From Macrosoma leucophasiata (taxonomy: Eukaryota > Arthropoda > Insecta > Lepidoptera > Hedylidae), in the NCBI GenBank assembly GCA_036365455.1, contig JAWQUS010000016.1:19863001-19927000 (forward strand): DNA of 64,000 bases, read 5' to 3'. A program made the translations under genes and the position numbers. Positions 59,989 through 64,000 of the stretch are shown here, one piece after another (positions within the stretch are counted from its first letter, which is position 1; every line of letters starts with the position of its first letter). The notes beneath the pieces are model-generated. The model was not told where the DNA came from, made no database searches, and worked only from the letters and a program-made list of their open reading frames with translations.

Positions 59989-60226
59989 CTAGCTGTCCCC
60001 GCGACTTCGTTCGCGTGGAAGTTACTTCGGGCATCTTTTTTGGATATAACTTTTGGTCAATTTTGGATCATAAACACTTTTTAACCAAAAGAAAAAAAAT
60101 CTGGTTTACATTAATGCTTCTCTGTTGTGACGCATTGATGGCCATCGGAGATGAAAGCATGTAGGCTGCTAGTATTGCGAACACGTGACAGAGTCACATG
60201 TAACTGACCGTGCGAAAATCTAAACT
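59989..60226 (-). mobile_element. Helitron-type 3' end
   Basis: On the minus strand the GC hairpin (CGCGAACGAAGTCGCGGGG) precedes CTAG at 59992-59989. The upstream text matches 48060-48240. Confidence 0.65.
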
Positions 60227-60227
60227 T

Positions 60228-61185
60228 AATATTATAAAGCTGAAGAGTTTGTTTGTTTGAACGCGCTAATCTCAGAAACTACTGATCCGATTTGAAACAT
60301 TCTTACCAGTACGTTACTGGATTAATATCATATTTATAAAAACACCTTCGCAAATAATGTATTATTTTGGAACAACTTTGGTTAGTATAAATGAGCTAAC
60401 GTTAAAAGATAGACATATGCTGACTTAGATAGATAGATAGATAGACATACGCGGACTTTTGTCCACCGTTTGCACGGCTTCGAGCTCTATCATTTGAGCT
60501 TTCTACCTTCGTACATTACAATCGATCACAATAGCTGTGGACACTACCACTCAGCGGTAGGTAAATTATGTGATGCGTTGGTGCTTTCACTCTCGAGATC
60601 GGTCAACAGAGCTCTACCACCGATTTCCTATTTAAAAGCCATATATTTATTTAAGTGGCTGACAAAAAAAAACGAACGTTGAAATGTTTTCGCCCCGAAA
60701 TCGTAAACTCATAAAGTGCTACATTTCGGTGTAAGAAAGTGATATTATGAAGTGAAAGTGATTTTTCGTATTGCCTCCAAAACTTCGTAAAAACTCCTAG
60801 TAAAGTCCCCATCGCGTTACTGGAGCCATCTTATCACATTCCTCATGGAAGCATTTAATCATCGTCATCTTCCATGTGGATATTCATTAATTTAAAGAAA
60901 TGTGAAATTCAATATGTATACGACTGAAAGACTCCGTATCTATGGTCATGAAAAAACTATTTATTAAAAAAATTACTGTCCGTTTCCATGGCAACAATAT
61001 TGTTGCCTCACTTTAACGGTAATTTGTTAACCAGTGGAAGAAACGAGACAAATATAGTTTACTTTGTACATAAGTATCGGTTTCAAAGCTACGTCTTTTG
61101 AACTATTAAGTGGTTACGCATTTGTGAAAATCGTAAACAAAACATTACATCCGTGCGAAGCCGGGGCGGGCGGATGGACAGCTAG
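60228..61185 (+). mobile_element. Helitron-type non-autonomous element
   Basis: It begins TTAATATTATAAAGCTGAAG, has GAACGCGCTAATCTCAGAAAC, and ends with a GC-rich GTGCGAAGCCGGGGCGGGCG and CTAG at 61182-61185. It contains a SINE-A scrap (60526-60621), a segment matching 47105-47235 inverted, and the TTGCCTCCAAAACTTCG repeat. No Rep/helicase. The limits are inferred. Confidence 0.5.
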
Positions 61186-62091
61186 TTATTCATATTGCTA
61201 TCGGTGCGACACTTTTTTTTCTAAGTAATGAAAAATTAGAATTACCTTACCACAGCGTGTACGGCTGAGATTGTGTTTTTGATCCACGAATTTATTGTTT
61301 GGATGGGGATGTTGATTTGTTATTTATTTATAGTCATTCCAAAAAGTGTAGTTATAGTGAATTGATATTTTTCTTGAAACATCTCGCTCGCACATTCCTA
61401 TAAGTAAAAAAAAAAAAACGTCACGCCTGTATTCCCCGAAATGCCTAGTTTTTAACCTAAAGCTATTCAAAACAAGCTCCTATAAAATTGCAGGGTATTG
61501 TGACGTCACTTTGCGAAATCTATACATTATAAAATATTTTCTTTATCCCTCGTTTTTTTACAAAATCATATTAAAAACTAATTTATACAAGATCAAATTT
61601 ACCAATTTATCACGTTTAAAATTTTACAAATTGTAAACAAAATTACTATTTTTTTTATGTAACTAGGTATTTTACTTAATTTTAAAATTTTCCATCTTAC
61701 ATGATTTCACTGTAATTTTCATAATTTTTGTACCTTTATATCCCACTGGCATTTTATATGTTATGTTATTCTAAAAAATATATTAACAAATTGACTTTTT
61801 TGTATCTACCAAATATTATGTTTATATCGTTTTTTATTCTTAAATTCCATGTTGCCATAGATTTTGTAGTAAAACAAAGTTTGACTGCGAAATAAAACTA
61901 TTTTTTTTGTTTAAAACAGTGTTTTCTTTAAATCACCAAAAGAGACGGGTAATTTTGCGCCCGTAAAATCGTTCCTGGCTAACCCACTTCCCAGTACATT
62001 ACAAAATGTAAAAGAATAAAGTTAACAATTAGCAATCTAAGCCAACTTAATCATATATACTTCAATTACTAGCAATTCAAAAAATGCTTGA
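61186..62091. other. AT-rich spacer, no gene seen
   Basis: Very AT-rich sequence without supported exons. A SINE-C-like scrap (ACGTCACGCCTGTATTCCCC) lies near 61418. Confidence 0.5.
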
Positions 62092-62391
62092 ATTTTTTTT
62101 TTTTTTTTTTTTTTATGTAATGGAAGTGGTAAACAAGCATGCAGTTCACATTGATGTTAAGTGATGACTGCAGCCTATAGACACCCACACAAAGACCAAG
62201 GTCAAAATGCAGATGCGTTACCACTCCTGAGGCCTAAGGTCTTATGCCTCTGTGCCGGAAATTACAGGGCCGTACATTACCACCTGACCGAAACACGATA
62301 GTGTTGAACACTACCATTTAGCGGCAAGTATATTAGGTAATGCGGTGGTGCCTACGCCCGCGAGCTCCGTCACTGGAGCTCTACCACCAGT
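62092..62391 (-). repeat. SINE-A, full-length copy with long A-tail
   Basis: A plus-strand run of more than 20 Ts, then the complete element with intact hairpin GAGCTCCGTCACTGGAGCTC and CACCAGT. The long homopolymer and few differences from 48692 suggest recent insertion. Confidence 0.9.
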
Positions 62392-63584
62392 AAATCAATT
62401 CAATTATTTATTTAATAGTCATTTGAAAATTATATAATTTGTACATCTGGGCTCAGGTGCAGGTGCAGCAATGTGCAGCAATGTATGGAACAATATCATT
62501 CTCCTTTTCAACACCTGGTAGGTACTAGCGTTTACAGCGAAAGGCAGGTCTGGGGGCCGACCGCCTAACTCAAATGGTTTCGAATATGACAACATCTTAT
62601 CAGTTTCGTACCACCTAACTTTTTCCTGAACGTGTTTTCGTCCGCAGGTATATACTTAAGAGCAAAATGTTTTAATAGGCGGTACGAAACGGACAAGATA
62701 ACGTCCTAAACGAAAGCATTTCAGTTAGGCGGTCTGCCCCCTGGTATACGAAGCCAAGCGGAGTCGTCTCTTACCAACAATTGGGGAAAATTGGGTACTC
62801 ATTATTCATTCACCACAATTTGCCAATTGTGAATTTTAGAGTAGGTACTAAGTAAACTAATTAATAAAATGAATAGTTTTTAATGGGCGATTATAAAAAT
62901 AAAAGGTGTCCATGACTTATTGTGGTAAGTATGATTTGCCTTGTGTAAAATGAGTTTTATTTTATTTTACTATCCGGCATCCGTCCGGATAGTGATCACA
63001 AGGCCGGGTACCGGATATCCGTTAATCTCTAGTTACGATAAACTTGGCAAAATGTGACCGGGGAAAATCAGAAATAGAATTTCTAAGATACCATGTATCT
63101 ACAGAAGGCCTACGTCCCTTGAAAATGATAGAAAAACACACAGACAGACAAAAATTGTAATAAAATATTATTTTGGTTATATGTATACTGTATGTAAAGT
63201 AAACAGTAGTAATAAGCGATTATTTTTATATTAGATACAGACACTCCAATACTATTACCAATACAGTAGGTATTGCGAATAATAAATTAGAGAATATACA
63301 ATAATATGTATTATCTGACAATACCTACTTAGATATGTACAATGTTTTGTATGGGTACCATTTTCGTATGTACCTACACAATTGTTGCGCCTACATTATA
63401 CATTCACATATATTTATCATTATTGTCTGTAAGTATATATAACATTTACAACCTCTAACTACAATATGTACCTAGATAGTTACATATCATACAAATACTA
63501 CACCTATTTATATTACATACTAAAAAAACCATAAGCATGCATATATTACAGCTTTTTGTCTAATATCTACATATCTGAGGAGAT
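62392..63584. other. Intergenic, no gene seen
   Basis: Paired inverted words occur near 62560-62745 (GGGGGCCGACCGCCTAACT against AGTTAGGCGGTCTGCCCCC; CCGTTTCGTACCGCC-type text between), so 62550-62742 is a probable MITE with about 19-bp inverted ends. The rest is AT-rich. Confidence 0.5.
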
Positions 63585-63930
63585 TCATTCTTTTATTATT
63601 TTCTTCTTCTTCTTCTTATTCAGAAACACCGGTGAACAAACGTGTCCTAAACGTAGACGACAAATGACTGAGCAGGATCTCTTGTCTATTTTTTTGAATT
63701 TGCAGAACCTAAGATGGTAAGGAGGATCACCACATTCAACTCGCAGAGCATTGCCTGGAGAGGATCTCATACACCCGGTTATTATCCTGAGGCACTTTAA
63801 TTGCATTCTGTCTAGTTTGTCAAAGTTGCTTTTGTTACATGGCTCCATTCACGACTCCATTTTCTTCGACCTGCATAGACAATATATTTATTGATTTCAA
63901 ACCTAACCAAAAACATGTTTTTACTAAATT
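63585..63930 (-). pseudogene. Non-LTR retrotransposon fragment after the RT domain
   Basis: The minus-strand peptide KLDRMQLKCLRIITGCMRSS and NALRVECGDPPYHLR matches the conserved stretch between the RT and RNase H domains of Jockey/I-type elements. It breaks into AGAAGAAGAA microsatellite at 63600. The upstream part may continue beyond the window. Confidence 0.8.
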
Positions 63931-64000
63931 AAGTTCTGATCACTGTGGTCAACTAATATCCTTTCATGATGAAATCAAAAACAGAGATTCAAAACATGAC

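Overview
This is a repeat-dense stretch of a moth or butterfly (Lepidoptera) nuclear genome. The evidence is short exons with GT-AG introns, AT-rich spacers, two families of tRNA-headed SINEs, Helitron-type ends of the kind common in Lepidoptera (GC hairpin followed by CTAG), RTE and other non-LTR fragments, mariner, hAT and piggyBac-like elements. The species cannot be named from the sequence alone.

Five protein-coding loci can be assembled exon by exon with consistent phases. They are a forkhead factor of FoxJ1 type (+, 14797-17648, 2 exons, 307 aa); a GMC-family FAD oxidoreductase (-, 26827-23198, 3 exons, 592 aa); the beta subunit of Rab geranylgeranyltransferase (-, 31190-27455, 6 exons, 333 aa); an intact THAP-domain P-element-type transposase gene (+, 38499-42878, 2 exons, 827 aa); and galactokinase (+, 53689-59006, 8 coding exons, 394 aa, probably with an untranslated first exon near 50.65-50.79 kb). 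A short GC-rich open frame at 20168-20320 is only a candidate exon.

Layout: 1-7.4 kb is intergenic with SINEs. 7.43-10.27 kb is a decayed mariner with a 1.56-kb hAT-like element nested in it. 11.0-12.6 kb is a non-LTR retrotransposon relic. 14.8-17.6 kb is the forkhead gene. 17.7-22.9 kb is AT-rich with SINE copies. 23.2-31.2 kb holds the GMC and RabGGTB genes, both on the minus strand. 31.2-35.5 kb holds a long foldback and a Helitron. 35.5-37.8 kb is a striking array of ATCGAT motifs. 38.4-43.1 kb is the THAP transposase gene, whose intron carries a 101-bp tandem repeat with a YY1-like motif. 43-53 kb is a mosaic of TE fragments. 53.7-59.0 kb is galactokinase, with introns packed with SINEs. 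59-64 kb is again TE-rich.

Repeat names used below are local labels. SINE-A is a ~290-bp element whose sense strand starts at the ACTGGTGGTAGAGCTCC hairpin head and ends in TTACAT plus an A-run. SINE-B and SINE-C are tRNA-headed SINEs. Repeat-D carries the GTCGCCCATAAG core. Repeat-E carries the CAGGTCCCTAACGGGGTAGG core. MITE-F is a hAT-type element with CATAGAGCAAC ends. MITE-G has CCCCCTTATTCATAAACGTA ends.

The host genes have no evident shared pathway: cilium-type transcription, redox chemistry, Rab prenylation and galactose metabolism. The most unusual part is 35.5-43.1 kb. There an apparently intact and probably old P-type transposase gene sits beside a large ATCGAT array and carries a motif-bearing tandem repeat in its intron.
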